64,000 nucleotides of DNA from Proteromonas lacertae (Eukaryota > Sar > Bigyra > Opalinata > Proteromonadidae), in NCBI GenBank assembly GCA_002245135.1, contig NGBS01000299.1, forward strand, positions 124,001 through 188,000, read 5' to 3'. The notes under the pieces are model-generated. The model searched no databases. It was not told the origin of the DNA and saw only the letters and a list, made by a program, of their open reading frames with translations. Shown piece after piece: positions 21,519-34,276 of the stretch. The position numbers and the translations under genes were made by a program. Each line of letters opens with the position of its first letter. The stretch's first letter is position 1.

Positions 21519-24500
21519 ATGGAATCTTTCAAAATCTCTCTTGATGTTCTTGAAAAATACGCTTTTGCAGAAGTATTTTTTGTATGTTTATATTTCTAGG
21601 ACAGAAGCGAGTATTTAAGAAGTATTGATGCTGAAACTAGTCAGCCTTTGTTATTAGTATAAATACTTCTATTATCATTATTATTTGTTATAGCTGTTGG
21701 ATTTACTTCACTCTCCTAAAGAAAATGAGAAAAAAATTAGAAATCTTGTAGGAGGGAAAGTAGGTGTATTTAATCACAATGAAGCTATTGAAAAATTAGT
21801 CAATTATCGTATTAAGATGAATGGAACTGAAGATGAAGTAGTAAAGTTCTTAATAGAAGAGTGGCATCTGCAATTTAACTTTAATAAGCCAGTATTAAAT
21901 ATTTGTAATAATAATATATAATAGACAAAAGGTAATTCAACAAACATTTCAGAATTACAAGATGAAAATGTACCAAACGCTGTTGATGATGAGAAAATCA
22001 AGTATCCTGCTCAGTTAAAAACAATTTTAGATGATAAAAACTCATTATTTAAGTTAGAAATGTTGATTAATTATGTAGATATTCATAACAAAGACTTTTG
22101 TGAAGATTTATTAAAAGGACAATTTCAGTGTAAAATTGAAAAAGATGAGAGAATGAAAATAATCAAGTATCTCTATGAACAAGAAGTTTTAATCGAATTA
22201 GAAGGATATATGAAGTATATAAAAGAATTATTAAAAGAGATAGAATATTGCAATTGTATATGTTATGATAAACTGACAATAAGTGATTTAGAAGATTTAA
22301 TAAAGAATAATTCAATTGTATTATCACAAGATGTCTTCATAATTCATTACATTATTGAATTAGGAAGTGATATAAACAAGAAGAGTGATGATTATAAGGA
22401 GAAAGTAAAGATTTACTTTGAAAAGTTGTTAAAGTTTAACAAATTATTACCATCTGAAGAAAAGAGTATTACTTATAGTGTTTTATATTCTATATTATAT
22501 ACAAATATAATATTAAACAATGATTTTGATGATAAATTATTCAAAGAGTGGATGAAAGCAGGTAAAACATACACTACCCATTTTCCATTTGATGATAATA
22601 AGATTAAAGCATATAATGATGATTCTGAAAGACAAATTTTCAACTGTATTATGAGAAATGTTGGATTAGACGGTGAAGTAGATAAATGTGGAATTACTAA
22701 GTTAATATATAAATACTTCTACCATTATTATGAAATGAATAAATCAATTGATGATTTTAGCAGTTATGTTAAGAATGATTGGTTTAATAGACAGAAATAT
22801 ACTTTAAATGTATATTTTGATAGAGAAGTTACTGCCAGTTTGAAATATTTAAATGATAAAGGTTTTGCAGATACAGTAGAATCAATTGAATTAGAAATCG
22901 ATGATTTTAACAGGACATACTTCCATGAAAATGAAACAATCGAAGTAACATGTTTCTTGAAGAACATTCCAGAATTAGAAATAAAAATGTTTGAAATTAA
23001 TACACTAGAATTTAAAAAAGTATATATATTATTCTAATTATTGTTATTTTGAATAGAGTAAAAAGTCATTAAATGAGTGGATTAAAGGAAATGAATTAGA
23101 TGGATTAATACCATCTTATGTAGATAAAAAAGACTATAACAACATCAAACATCATGTTTTACATAAAGAGTTATTCAGATTTGATAATATTATATTCAAT
23201 GGTGTTTATGTTATTGAATTAACAGGAAATGGTCATCAAAGTAGAATATTGGTCAATAGAGGTGAAATTAATTACATTAAGAAAGTAACACCAGATGGTT
23301 ATTTGTTTAACTTATTAAATGAATATAATTTACCATGTGATAATGAAAAATGCTCAATAATAATGAATGACAAAGAGTATAAATACAAGTAAAGAATGTA
23401 ATGGAATATTAATACCATTCATACATAAAGATAATGATAGTTCAAATAATGATTTATATTTATGTGTAAAAGAGAAGAATGAATCAGCTAATAATACCAA
23501 TCATATATATTCAATACCATCTAATTGTTATTTACATCCTGAATCTTATGAATTAAGAATTGGTATGTTATTGAATAATGAACATGTATTACAAGGAAAA
23601 CATAATAATCAGTTTATTATCCATCCTTTGTTATTGTTACAAAGTCAATATGAATGTTCATTATCATTATTACATAATATATCAATAGATATAGAATTAC
23701 ACTATTTAGATGATAGTAGAAGTAATCAACATATCAACATCAAAGAATTATTAGATAAAATTGACATAACTCCATATATAACCATAGATGATAATTTGGT
23801 TGATATAAATGTGAAAATGGAAGGCGAAATGGTTATTAATTATGAAAAAGTAAAGATCAGTGGTTGTTGCAGTTATAATTATGATAGAAACAGTCAAAAG
23901 AACATAATAACTCCATATTTAAGAATTAACAACAGTGGTAATTATGAGTTGAAAATCTTAGGTCAAAATGGAGAAATAATCAAAGATTTTATAACCAATA
24001 TAATATTCTTCAATACTGGCTTTTATATACCAATAAAATATACTCTTAAAAGTAATGAGAATGGTATTATTGAATTAGGCAAATTGAAAAATATCAAAAA
24101 GTTAGTAGTAGAAAATGTAAGTATAGAAATACCAAAACATAGAGTAGAATATCCAGATGATGTATCTTGTTTAGAAAGTGATGAAAATCAAATTGAATTG
24201 CCATTTAATAAAGAATTATATAGGTATTCGTTATTCTCATGTTGTAAAAGAACTAATTACAATAATAACATTGAAGTGAATGATACAAGTATGATTATTA
24301 AAGGTTTAAAAGAAGGAGAATATCTATTAAACATCTTCAATAAGGAATTAGTCAAAACAATTCATTTACACATATTGAGCAAAGAGAGTGTAGAATTGAA
24401 TAATTATTACTTATCTAAATGTATGGTAATAGAAAAAAGTAAAATAACAAAATATAGTTTAATACTACCACCTGTAATTAATGATGATAAAATCAAAATA

Positions 24501-27500
24501 AAAGTGAATAATTTCAACAATACATGTCAGATACATGTTTTGTGGAATTACTTTGTTAATAATTACGATATAAATGTATTACCAAAAGTTAGAAACTATT
24601 TGTTGAAAAATCAATCATATAAATATGAAACTGCCATATTGAACAATCGTAGACTTAGTGATGAATATGTATATGTAAAGAAGCGTAAGTCATATCAGTT
24701 AGGTAATTTACAGAATAGACCATCATTAATATTAGTAGAAGATAAAGTAAAACCAATTACTGTTAAATCTGCAAAAGTTTCTAATGGAAGTGGATTTGAA
24801 TCATCATGTGATTCATCATGTAAGCCATGTATGTGTTCTGCTGGAGGAATGGGAATGGGAATGGGAATGGGTTGTGGTTATCGTGGTGTTAATGTCAGTA
24901 ATGGTACTGGTGGTATTATAAACAAACAAATATATCCAAATTTCTTAAAACCATGTTTAATTGATTTTTATAATTGTGATGTTAATGATGATGGTTATAT
25001 AGAAATACCAAAGAATGAATTACCTTTCTTTGATAATGGTGGTTGTTTAACTATAATAGATCTTGATAATGATATTGGTAGTTGTTACAGTTATTCTGTT
25101 GATGATATAAAGAAAGAGAATCAACCATTTAGAAATCTTACAATCAAGAATAGAGTTGATGTGAATTGTCATTTGACATTATGTAGAGTAATAGAACCAA
25201 AATACAAAAATGAAGAAATGATAGTTAATACAGGAGATGAATATAAGATTATCGATAGTTTACAGGATGTATATTCAATATTCAGTAGTTGTCATAAAGT
25301 TAATGAAAATGAATTGAACAAATTCAGATTCTTAGTACATTGGAGTGATTTGAGTGAAAAAGAGAAGTTAGATAAATATAATGAGAATATTTGCCATGAA
25401 TTGAACTATTTTATTTACAAGAAAGACAAAGAATTCTTCAACAAATACATATTACCATTCATTAGTAATAAACTTGAAAAGAGTTTTGTTGATCTTTATT
25501 TGTTAAATTCAAATCTTGATGATTATTTACAATTAAAGAATTTCAAAGAATTGAATGTATTTGAAAAATGTTTGCTTTGTGAAAGACTTAATGAAAAAGG
25601 AAAATATATATTCAATCAAATAAGAGATGAGTTATTTGATAAGATAGAAGATGCTAATGAATTTAATAGAATATTTGAAATAGTTTTCAAAATCAATAAT
25701 GAGATAAATGAAGAAGATTCAAGTGAAGAAGAAGAAGAACCATGTGAAGAAGAAAATGAAGAAGATCATGAAGAAAATTCTTATAGATCAATAAATTCAT
25801 TTGCAAAATATGCTCCTACTTCACAATCATACAGATCATCTGAAATGGTGTTAAAAAAAGCAGTAAAGAAATGTAAAGCACCAATCCAAGCAAGAAGTAG
25901 AATGTTAAGAGGAGTTCCAACTCCTGGATTGATGATGGCTAGAATGGCAGTAACAAATGATGAGATGATACCTTATCAAAAGCAACCAAAAACTCAACAA
26001 ATAGTAGAAATGTCATATTATAACCATCATAGTTCAATTCAACCAAATTTACTGAAAGTTACAAAATATTGGGAAGATTATTGTGGATATATATTGAATC
26101 ATAATAAAGATGAATTATTCTTAAGTAAACATTTCTGTTATGAAGATAATTCCATAAATGATATAATATTACTGTTAGCAACATTAGATTTACCATTCAA
26201 AGTAGATAAAAGTGTAGAATATGTAAGTGAAAGTGAAGTGAATAAAATGGTAATGAAAAGTGATGTTATAGTATTCAAAAAGAGTTATAAAGAAGTTGAT
26301 GGAAAAACAGATGAAAGAAATGTCTCATTATTATGTAAATTCTATGATCCAAAAGATAAAAAGGAAATAATCAATGGAGTGTCATATCCAAAATATAAAA
26401 AAGATAATAACTATTTAAGTGGTGTAGAGTATGGCTATTGTATTTATATATCAAACTATTTACCAATAAACAAAACATATAATATATTAATATCATTCCC
26501 TGAAGGAAGTATACCAATAGGTGGTTCATTATCAACATATTCAAAAATTGTTACTATCAGATCATTTGAAACTCAAAAGATAGAATTAGGTAATTTTTAT
26601 TTCCCAAATGAAGGTAAATATAAATTATATCCTTGCCATGTTAGTGGATTAAATGGTGATTTAGAAGGTTGGTGTGAAGCATATGAGTTTAATGTAACAA
26701 AAGAGAAAATCAGTATTGATGAAAATTCTTGGTTAGATGTGTCAAGTAATGGTAATAATGATCAAATTATGAAATATTTAAAGAATCATTCATTAGAATC
26801 TGTTGATTTGAGTAATATCTATTATAAATTGATAGATAAAGAGTTTTATGAAATAATGATGAAATATTTAGAAGATAATTTACATTATGATGAAACAATA
26901 TATAGCTTTAGTTTATATCACAATGATAAAAGAAGAATATCTGATTATTTATCCAACAACAAACAGTTAATTGATATTCTATTACCATATAGTGAAAATA
27001 CAATCCTGAAAGTAGATGGATATGAGAAATTGTTGCATTATCAACACACTGAATATAATCCATTCATCAATCCAAGAATTCATACTTTAAAACAAATACC
27101 CAGAATAACAAGTGATGAAATGAAGAAAACATTAAATGATTTCTATTTATATGTTAGTAGTAAGAAAGTGTTAAATGATCATGATTATTATATCCATATT
27201 TATTATTTATTATTACAAGATCGAATTAAAGAGAGTGAAGAAATATTCAATAAATATATAGTGAAAGAAAGAAAGGATGGTATTCCAATTCCAAAGAATG
27301 AAGATTATAGATTACAATTTGATTATTTGTGTTGTTATTTTGATTGTTTCAAACTTACTCCAGAGTGTAGTAATGAAATAAGTAAAAAGTATTTAGATTA
27401 TGGAATTGAAAGTTGGCGTACTTTATTTAAAAGAATATACAATACAGTTAATAATAATACAAATGATATAAGCAGTTATAAAGATCGTGAAGATAGACAA

Positions 27501-28094
27501 TTACATGTTTCATCAATTACACCATCTTTAGCAATGAAGATAGATGCAAATGAAAATCAGTTGATAATCTCAAGTAATAACCTAGAAGAATGTCAAATCA
27601 ATTATTATATTATTGATACAGAATTGTTATTTAGTGATACACCATTTTTAAAGAAGATTGATTCATCAGTATATAATTATGTCTATCCCAATTACAGTGT
27701 AATTCAAAAGATAAGTGAAGAACATATGAAAATACCAATATTGGATGAATTTAAAAAGAAAACAGGAATAATTGAAATAGTTTATAATGGAAATCAAGTT
27801 CATGAATTATATAATTATTGCTTATTCAGTGTGATGATAAAAGAGAATATGGGAATATTGCAGATAATAGAGAATGAAAATCACAAACCATTACCTTGTG
27901 CTTATATAAAAGTATACAGCAAAGATGAGAATGATAAAGCTGAGTTTTATAAAGATGGATATAGTGATTTGAGTGGTAGATTTGATTATGCTTCGATTAG
28001 TACAGATCAAATGGATAATGCTGTTGAATTTGGCATTTTAATTATGAGTGAAAATCATGGAAGTTATATTACACAAGCAAAAGTGCCTAAGTAA
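21519..28094 (+). CDS. Very long protein of unknown function (about 2,146 residues), with a 1-nt frame break near 23390
   Basis: Exons 21519-21572, 21600-21656, 21694-21891, 21925-23019 and 23057-28094. Start MESFKISLDVLEKYAF. The N-terminal third is helical and charged; from 23060 on it is mostly beta-like, with NGILIPFIHKD, a Cys/Gly/Met run (CKPCMCSAGG then repeated MG), an acidic EEEEE stretch near 25730, and a C-terminus GYSDLSGRFDYAS. No signal peptide or membrane segment is obvious, so it is probably intracellular. The last exon is one base too long: the frame ends at KEYKYK-TAA near 23392 while NGILIPF is in the next frame; removing one A gives KEYKYSKECNGILIPF. I have the impression of similar very long proteins in bacteria and protists but cannot name a family. 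Confidence 0.72.
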
Positions 28095-28214
28095 GATTTT
28101 TTGTTATTCTCTTATTTCACATTATTTTTATATTAAAAGTTCTTTATTTATTTATCATACAAAAAATACATCAAACAGAATATGAAAAAATAATGTTAAA
28201 AAGAAAATATACTT

Positions 28215-29192
28215 TTACATTTTTTTATTCTTCTTTGATTTTCTCTCCACTACATCATTGTTTTTCTATATACAAAGATTAATAAATATATGATATACTC
28301 TTTTCATTGGTTTATTTTCATTATCTATATTCTCTGGTTTAACTTCTTTTGATTTCTTTGTTTTTTTCTTATTTACTTTCTTTGATGTTTTTGATTCTTT
28401 CATTTCTAATTCTTTACTATCATTCTTTACTTTTTCATTACTCTTTTCCTGTTGTTTCTTTGATTTCTTTGATTTTTTCTTTGTTTTTTCTTCTTCTTTT
28501 TCTTCTTCAATTTTATCGGTTTCATTTTCTACTTTCTTTGATTTTTTTGCTTGTTTATTCAATTTCTTTTGGTTCTTTTCAGACTTCTTACTCTTTGGTT
28601 TTTCTTCTTCATCATCATAATCATTTTCATCTTCCAATATAGTTTTATGAGGTTTTTTATCTTTTTCGTTCTTTTCTTCATCACTCTCTATTATTGATTC
28701 TATAAACTCATAATCACCTTCATCATCATCATTCAATTCAGCTTTTGCTTTTTTTTCTGCTTTTAATTTTTCTTTTTCCTCTTGGTCTTTGAGCATTTGA
28801 TCATATATAACTTTCATCTTTAAATATCTCTTACCATGTATGTGTTTTTCAACAATTTCTGGAATCTATTAGTAAAAAAATAGCTATAATGAAATATACT
28901 TTCACTAATGTTTGATGTGTTACATTACAGAACATTTTCTTAGGGTCTGTTTTATGAGGAACTATATAGGGTAATAATGCATCAAAATCATATTCGGCAC
29001 TAAAATAAAATATGGTGATCATTTATACGCTTGTTTAGCAGCTTGAAATTTCTTTGTTTTCATATATTCTTCAACAGCTTCAATAGTTGCTGGAATATCG
29101 TGGTTAGTATATTTGCATCTCACTTTACCATGATCTGTCACTTCAAAAAATGTAAATTTTGTTAAAAAAATGTCAAAATCAGCGTCACTCAT
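28215..29192 (-). CDS. SURF2: Surfeit locus protein 2 family, with lysine-rich C-terminal extension
   Basis: Exons 29192-29029, 28999-28900, 28865-28299 and 28265-28215 give 293 residues. SURF2-like blocks: GKVRCKYTNHDIPA, EEYMKTKKFQAAKQA, YDFDALLPYIVPHK, KKMFCNVTHQTL and HIHGKRYLKMK. In other eukaryotes SURF2 is a poorly characterised, nucleolus-linked protein. After about residue 110 the protein is an acidic/lysine-rich low-complexity tail (repeats of KKSKKSKK type), longer and more extreme than usual. The last exon, KNNDVVERKSKKNKKM, follows a 33-nt intron. TCGTTT is at 29231-29236, about 40 bp upstream of the start. Confidence 0.82.
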
Positions 29193-29345
29193 GAGAAATT
29201 ATGAATGAATAAATGTCTCAAAAAATATAGTCGTTTAATAGAAATAGTCATTTTCTTTGATTGTGAATTATTTAAAGTGATTGAATAAAAATCAACAATC
29301 CAAATAATATTACACAAAGTATATTTATAAAATGAAAAGACTATA

Positions 29346-30543
29346 TTACCTTTTTATTTGCGGTCTTGGTATAACTATTCTTGGAGGTTTATGACTATCA
29401 GATAGTTTTAATCTGGCTTGTGCTAACAAAACTCCTTCATACAATAGCTTCCATTTAGGTTTATTCTGTTCATATCTTATCAACCAATCTTGATATTCAG
29501 CATTTCCAAGCATTAGCTCCACTCTATGTTTATAAGCTTCCTCTTCTTGATGTTTTCTTTCAGCTAAAGATAACCAAAAATTCAGTATGTCATTAACATA
29601 GTTCTTACATCCATATTCAGGTAAATTCACATCAATTGCAGTATGATACATCAAAGGAGATACAGCAATTGAATTAACTAGGGATTCTGTCATTTCTTGG
29701 AATTGTTCTTCTGTTATTGACATTTTCTTTTGAATTGTATTTGGATATTCATTTCCCCTTGGAGAATCTGATATACTATCCATTTTAAAATGCATTCTTA
29801 ATTCAGCTAGTGGATTTGTAGTTTTAGGCCTTTGATAAGGAGATAAAGCTGGTAAATGGCTAATTGTGGTTTTAGGTGCTGTATAAGGTCTATCTAACGG
29901 TTCAAACTTCTGTGTGGATAATCTACCAAAATCTACTATCAAACCAAGTTTATTTGTATCGATTGGGGTTGTAGTGACTTGATTGTCTTTTTCTTCTTCT
30001 TCGTTATGTGGCAATAGTTCTGGATGTTTCTTTGGTAAAAACAGTGGTGAATCTATATCTCTAATACCTATACGCCATGCAAACCATCCTTTAACAAAAT
30101 TCCTCAGCAACCTCCATCTAGTAACCCCTGTTCTTTTTTGTACAAAGTTGGAAAAGTGAAATCTTTTATTACTTTCATCTCTATATTCTTGAGTCGATGA
30201 TCTAATAATAAAATAAAAAAAGACATACGATTTCAACAGTTTTTGTAGTCTTTGGTTATAATTTGGCATGCAATGCGGCAAAGAGTGTTTCATATATCTT
30301 GGAGCATCTAATAGAATGAAATATAATAAAAATACCTAAACGAGTCTTTCCGTGTGGTATATTTGAATTTCTATTAGTAAAAGATATTTCATTGACTTGT
30401 TTAGTTGCTAATATAATCCTATTATGCCTTTCTATATCAATGTTTGAGTTAGGTGAATTAAGAGAAGATGCATTCTTTCGATTAGGCGTTCGTGATGTTC
30501 TTGATCTTCTTGCTATTGAAGGTAGTTGTTGGGAAGATCTCAT
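29346..30543 (-). CDS. Hypothetical protein, 380 residues
   Basis: Exons 30543-30336, 30307-30229 and 30201-29346. Start MRSSQQLPSIARRSR; introns of 28 and 27 nt join RLDAPRYMKHSLPH and LLKSSSTQEYRDES. The N-terminal half is basic and Ser/Pro-rich; the C-terminal third is predicted helical (FWLSLAERKHQEEEAYKH, then WLIRYEQNKPKWKLLYEG) and ends in PRIVIPRPQIKR. No family recognised. An AAAAACGAA element lies about 20 bp upstream of the start. Confidence 0.75.
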
Positions 30544-30675
30544 TTTTAACCCAACAAATAAAAAACGAATAATTTGTATTTCTATGTATTTGTATTTATG
30601 CATAATAGATTTTAAGAAATATGATTATTTCATGATATAAACATAATAACAAATAATCAAATCTAAAAATTAATA

Positions 30676-32802
30676 TTATATTGCTTTAGCTATTTCAAAA
30701 CAAATATAAATTTCATTCCACAACAATGGCGATACTAATGACCAAGGAAATGCAACCATTCCCATTCTAAAGCAAAACATGAAAAATCCAAATGCGATCA
30801 ACATTAACATCACATATTTTGCTAATTTAAACATATATTTCACAACAGAAGTTGATATTGAATTTATATCATTTTTATTATTACAGAATAACAAATAAAA
30901 CAAGGATGGAATATATATTGCAATAGCCAAAGCAGTATTCCAACAACTTCCATCAATAGTACCACTTAATATTCCTTTATAAATGAAATAACTACCAAAT
31001 TTTCCCCATACAAAACCATATTCATCATTCAAATCATCAAATAATATTGGACCAAATGGAATATACATTAATAAATAATAGAAATAATATAACAAGTGTT
31101 TGGTATTGTAAAATTTTAAACTTCGATATATTACATAATTGAGTAATTCTTTTAATATATTGTTATTAACAACCCACTTTGGATAATCCAATATCTCAAT
31201 TAAATCATTTCTATATCTTATTAAACTCTATTATAATAATATAAATATATATATTAATACTTTTTCAAATGTTTCTTTATGATCAAATTTTACTGATAGT
31301 TTTTTATTCCAACTAATCATTATTAAGAAAAATATCCAAAATAATATTTCCATAATATCAAAGCCAATTCGAGGAATTAAATGAAAATAAGTTGTCATAA
31401 ATAAAGTTGCAAAACCTTCCTTATATAATTCACTATCTTCACCATTTAAACTGTAATATTGTGATGATTTCACACATTCAGAATCAACACATACTTCAAT
31501 TTCTAATAAATGTTTTCCTTTTAAATACTTCTCATTTGGATATTTCATTGAATAAATGTTCTTCTCATTCCTTAATTCACCTTTTATCTCTTCATTATCA
31601 ATTCTTACTGTTATTTTCTTATCCTTCATTTCACCAAATACCAAAAATCGAATAATTCCTGAATTCTTCATTCTACATAATGGTTCTGTTTCACTTACGA
31701 ATTCCATATTTTTAGGACTTAATATCAATATTGTAGGTTTAGCTAAATAAGTATTAATATCAGTATCTACAAATGATATTAAATCATTATCAATTCCATA
31801 AATTCGAAAACTATTCATTTATAATAATAATAATAACTGTAATATATATACTGTCCATGTAGTTTAAAATCTCTCATTTCCATTTCCCAATATGGAGAAA
31901 CATTTCTATGTTTCTAAATAATAATAATATTAATAAATATACAGCAATATAAGGAGCTAAACCACCATGCATATGTCCTAATATATAAATTGACACTTTA
32001 TGAGATGATAATATTGTCATTAAATCATTTCCTTTACTACTTTTCATTGATATATCAGTCATTCTAATAGGATGATGAACAAATATGAATGTATGATTAG
32101 CAGGCTTATCTAATAATAATTCCAATTTATCTAATCTTTCTTTTGTTATTAACCCAAATGAAGATAACATTATTGCACTACCTATTTTAATTAATAATAA
32201 TATATATAATATACATTGATTACTAGTAGTATCCATTCCAATAAAATGATAAGAACCGTGACTTGTATTTTTATAAAAATCATACACTTCTCCTCTTTTA
32301 AATTTACCTGTTACAGAATAATCATAAAAGTAATTTGTATTCTTGTTTTTTACACAATCATGATTGCCTTTCACATCATACCAATAACTTGAATTGTATA
32401 AATTATGTTCAGTCAAGAATTCTTCATATTCTTCCCATTCTTTCATAATGGGATAAGCTATTATTTAACAATCATCATTAATACTTCTGAAATATGGTGC
32501 TTTTCCATTAGTAATATCTCCAGTCACAATTACATGAAATGGATTTACTGAAGGTAATATCTTATCTCCAAATAACTTCAATCTTTTATATTGATCAGCT
32601 CGTTCAATTTCTTGAAGATGAATATCTGATATTTGAATGAACCACAGGATATCATCATTATTTTCATCTAAAAAATGAAAACAAAATAAAAAAATAAAAT
32701 ACTAAACTGACAGTCATCTTTTCTAAGATTATTTTGCCATGGATGAGGTAGAGAATAAGAAAATGTAATGAAATAGCATAAGATGAAAAAAGAACACTTC
32801 AT
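30676..32802 (-). CDS. TMEM62: TMEM62-like membrane protein with calcineurin-like phosphoesterase domain
   Basis: Seven exons (32802-32703, 32667-32485, 32457-32215, 32181-31943, 31913-31852, 31810-31261, 31227-30676) give 642 residues, about the length I remember for human TMEM62. Signal peptide MKCSFFILCYFITFSYS. Metallophosphoesterase motifs in order: SDIHL (DxH), VTGDIT (GD), VKGNHDC (GNHD), FVHHP and ILGHMHGG (GHxH), so the metal site looks complete. A beta domain follows (RIYGIDNDLISF, ILILSPKNMEF), then several hydrophobic helices to the C-terminus (MFKLAKYVMLMLIAFGFFMF). Two introns are in-frame triplets and need homology to be found (32182-32214 and 31228-31260). Substrate unknown for the family. 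Confidence 0.88.
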
Positions 32803-32983
32803 ATTCAAAATATTCTAAAACTGAAACGATCAAAAATTCAAAAACTTTTTGTATTGGGATGACAAAAATGTTATTTGCATTAACCAGTTTTTCATTTTTT
32901 CATTTTTTCATTTTTCTAATTAATTATCATTTTTCTAGATTATTTAAAATATTAAATTGAATTAACCTCTAGTAATAAATATA

Positions 32984-34138
32984 ATGGAACAACTGCTAAT
33001 GTCATTTAAGAATAAAGAACATTCACAAAAGCCAATAATCATACTTCCTTGTGTATGTTGTTTAAAGAAATTGTTTTTTACTCAAAGTAACGAAGAAAAT
33101 GAGCATTCATGTGATGATGAAATAAAAAGTAAAAAGCATAATGAAAAGGCTAAGAAACATCATCATCATCATCACAAACATGTAAATAACAAAGATAATA
33201 TTTATGATAGAAAGAATGAAAAAGAAGAAGAAAAAATTGAAAAAAAGAAAAAAAGAAAACATACAATATCAAATGAAATTGTAGAACAACCCAAGAATAA
33301 AAAGAGTAAAACACGCAATAAAAAAAATAAAGATAAAGATAAAGAAGTAATAAAATCTAAATCATCACCTATTCAATTACCTTCTCCACCTTCACCTTCA
33401 AATACATCAAAAAATGATAATGATAATGAAAAAGTGGAAAAGAAGAAGAAGATGGATGAGAAAGAAAAAGAGAATAAAAACGAAAAGAAACAAAATGAAG
33501 AAAGTAATGATGGTAATGATAGTAATGATGATGGTTTCGAGATTAAGAAAGCAGAGTTTAGTTTAAGAATAGCAAAACCTGAATGGATTCCTCCAAGACA
33601 AAAATATGGTGAAAGAATAGATGATAATCCAAAACCAAAGAAAAAAAGAAAGTCAAGAAAGAAGCAACAGAAAAATGATAGTGAATATATTGAGAAAAAT
33701 AGAAATAGTATAAGTTTTACGTATTTTTATTAAAATATAATCATTCTTTATTGTTTAATAGACCAACTGTTGAAAAGAAAAAAGAACCCTATTTTAACTT
33801 ACAATCAGTGCAAAGTGAATATGAATCAATAGATAATCCATTAATTGGTGATAAAATACAGTTTAAATTATTCGATTGTGAAATGGAAGGTGATGAAATG
33901 AGTTTTCCTAGTTTTTGTGAATCTGATCCTATGATTGGGGATGTTTTAGGGTATAATATAATAGTATATATGTTTATAGCAAGAATGTAATTGATGATAT
34001 AGAACATATTGTAATAAAATTAGAAAATGGTGAAGAAAAAACTGTATGACATATTTATTCTATATTATTCAATAGTATCTGCTGACGTTAATGAGTGATG
34101 TGAGATTAATTAAAAGATGTTCAGAAAAAGCAAACTAA
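32984..34138 (+). CDS. Lysine-rich nuclear-type protein, possibly coilin-like
   Basis: Exons 32984-33720, 33762-33950, 33980-34043 and 34076-34138 give 350 residues. A His run (KKHHHHHHKH) and long Lys/Glu/Asn low-complexity stretches fill residues 40-190. A conserved-looking block follows: KPEWIPPRQKYGER, then after intron 1 YFNLQSVQSEYESIDNP and IGDKIQFKLFDCEM, DPMIGDVLGKN, and an end reading LLTLMSDVRLIKRCSEKAN. The GDKIQFKLF and GDVLG spacing recalls the atypical Tudor domain at the C-terminus of coilin, but I see no clear N-terminal coilin domain, so this is a weak suggestion only. Confidence 0.7.
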
Positions 34139-34276
34139 TGTAGTTTGACTTATATATATTTCTTAATTATAAATAAATCTGTTTGATTTGATGTTTGTAT
34201 AATAAGAAAAACGAGAAAAAAGAAATTGAACTTGTCGAGTCAAGCCTTTTAACAGTTTTTTTGTCGTTTTTGTCAA

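Noticed and set aside
23384-23447. A 64-nt GTAT...GATAG intron that would fix the frame of the giant gene
   Set aside because: It would remove the well-formed NGILIPFIHK segment and is longer than almost all other introns here. It is not excluded without transcripts.
23367-28094. Independent gene starting at 23367
   Set aside because: The preceding exons are open on the same strand right up to the overlap and only one base is out of phase; a separate start in the middle of a structured region is less likely than a frame break.
28349-28642. Plus-strand frame rich in Leu/Phe/Ser
   Set aside because: It is the antisense of the Lys/Glu low-complexity tail of SURF2; composition is explained by that.
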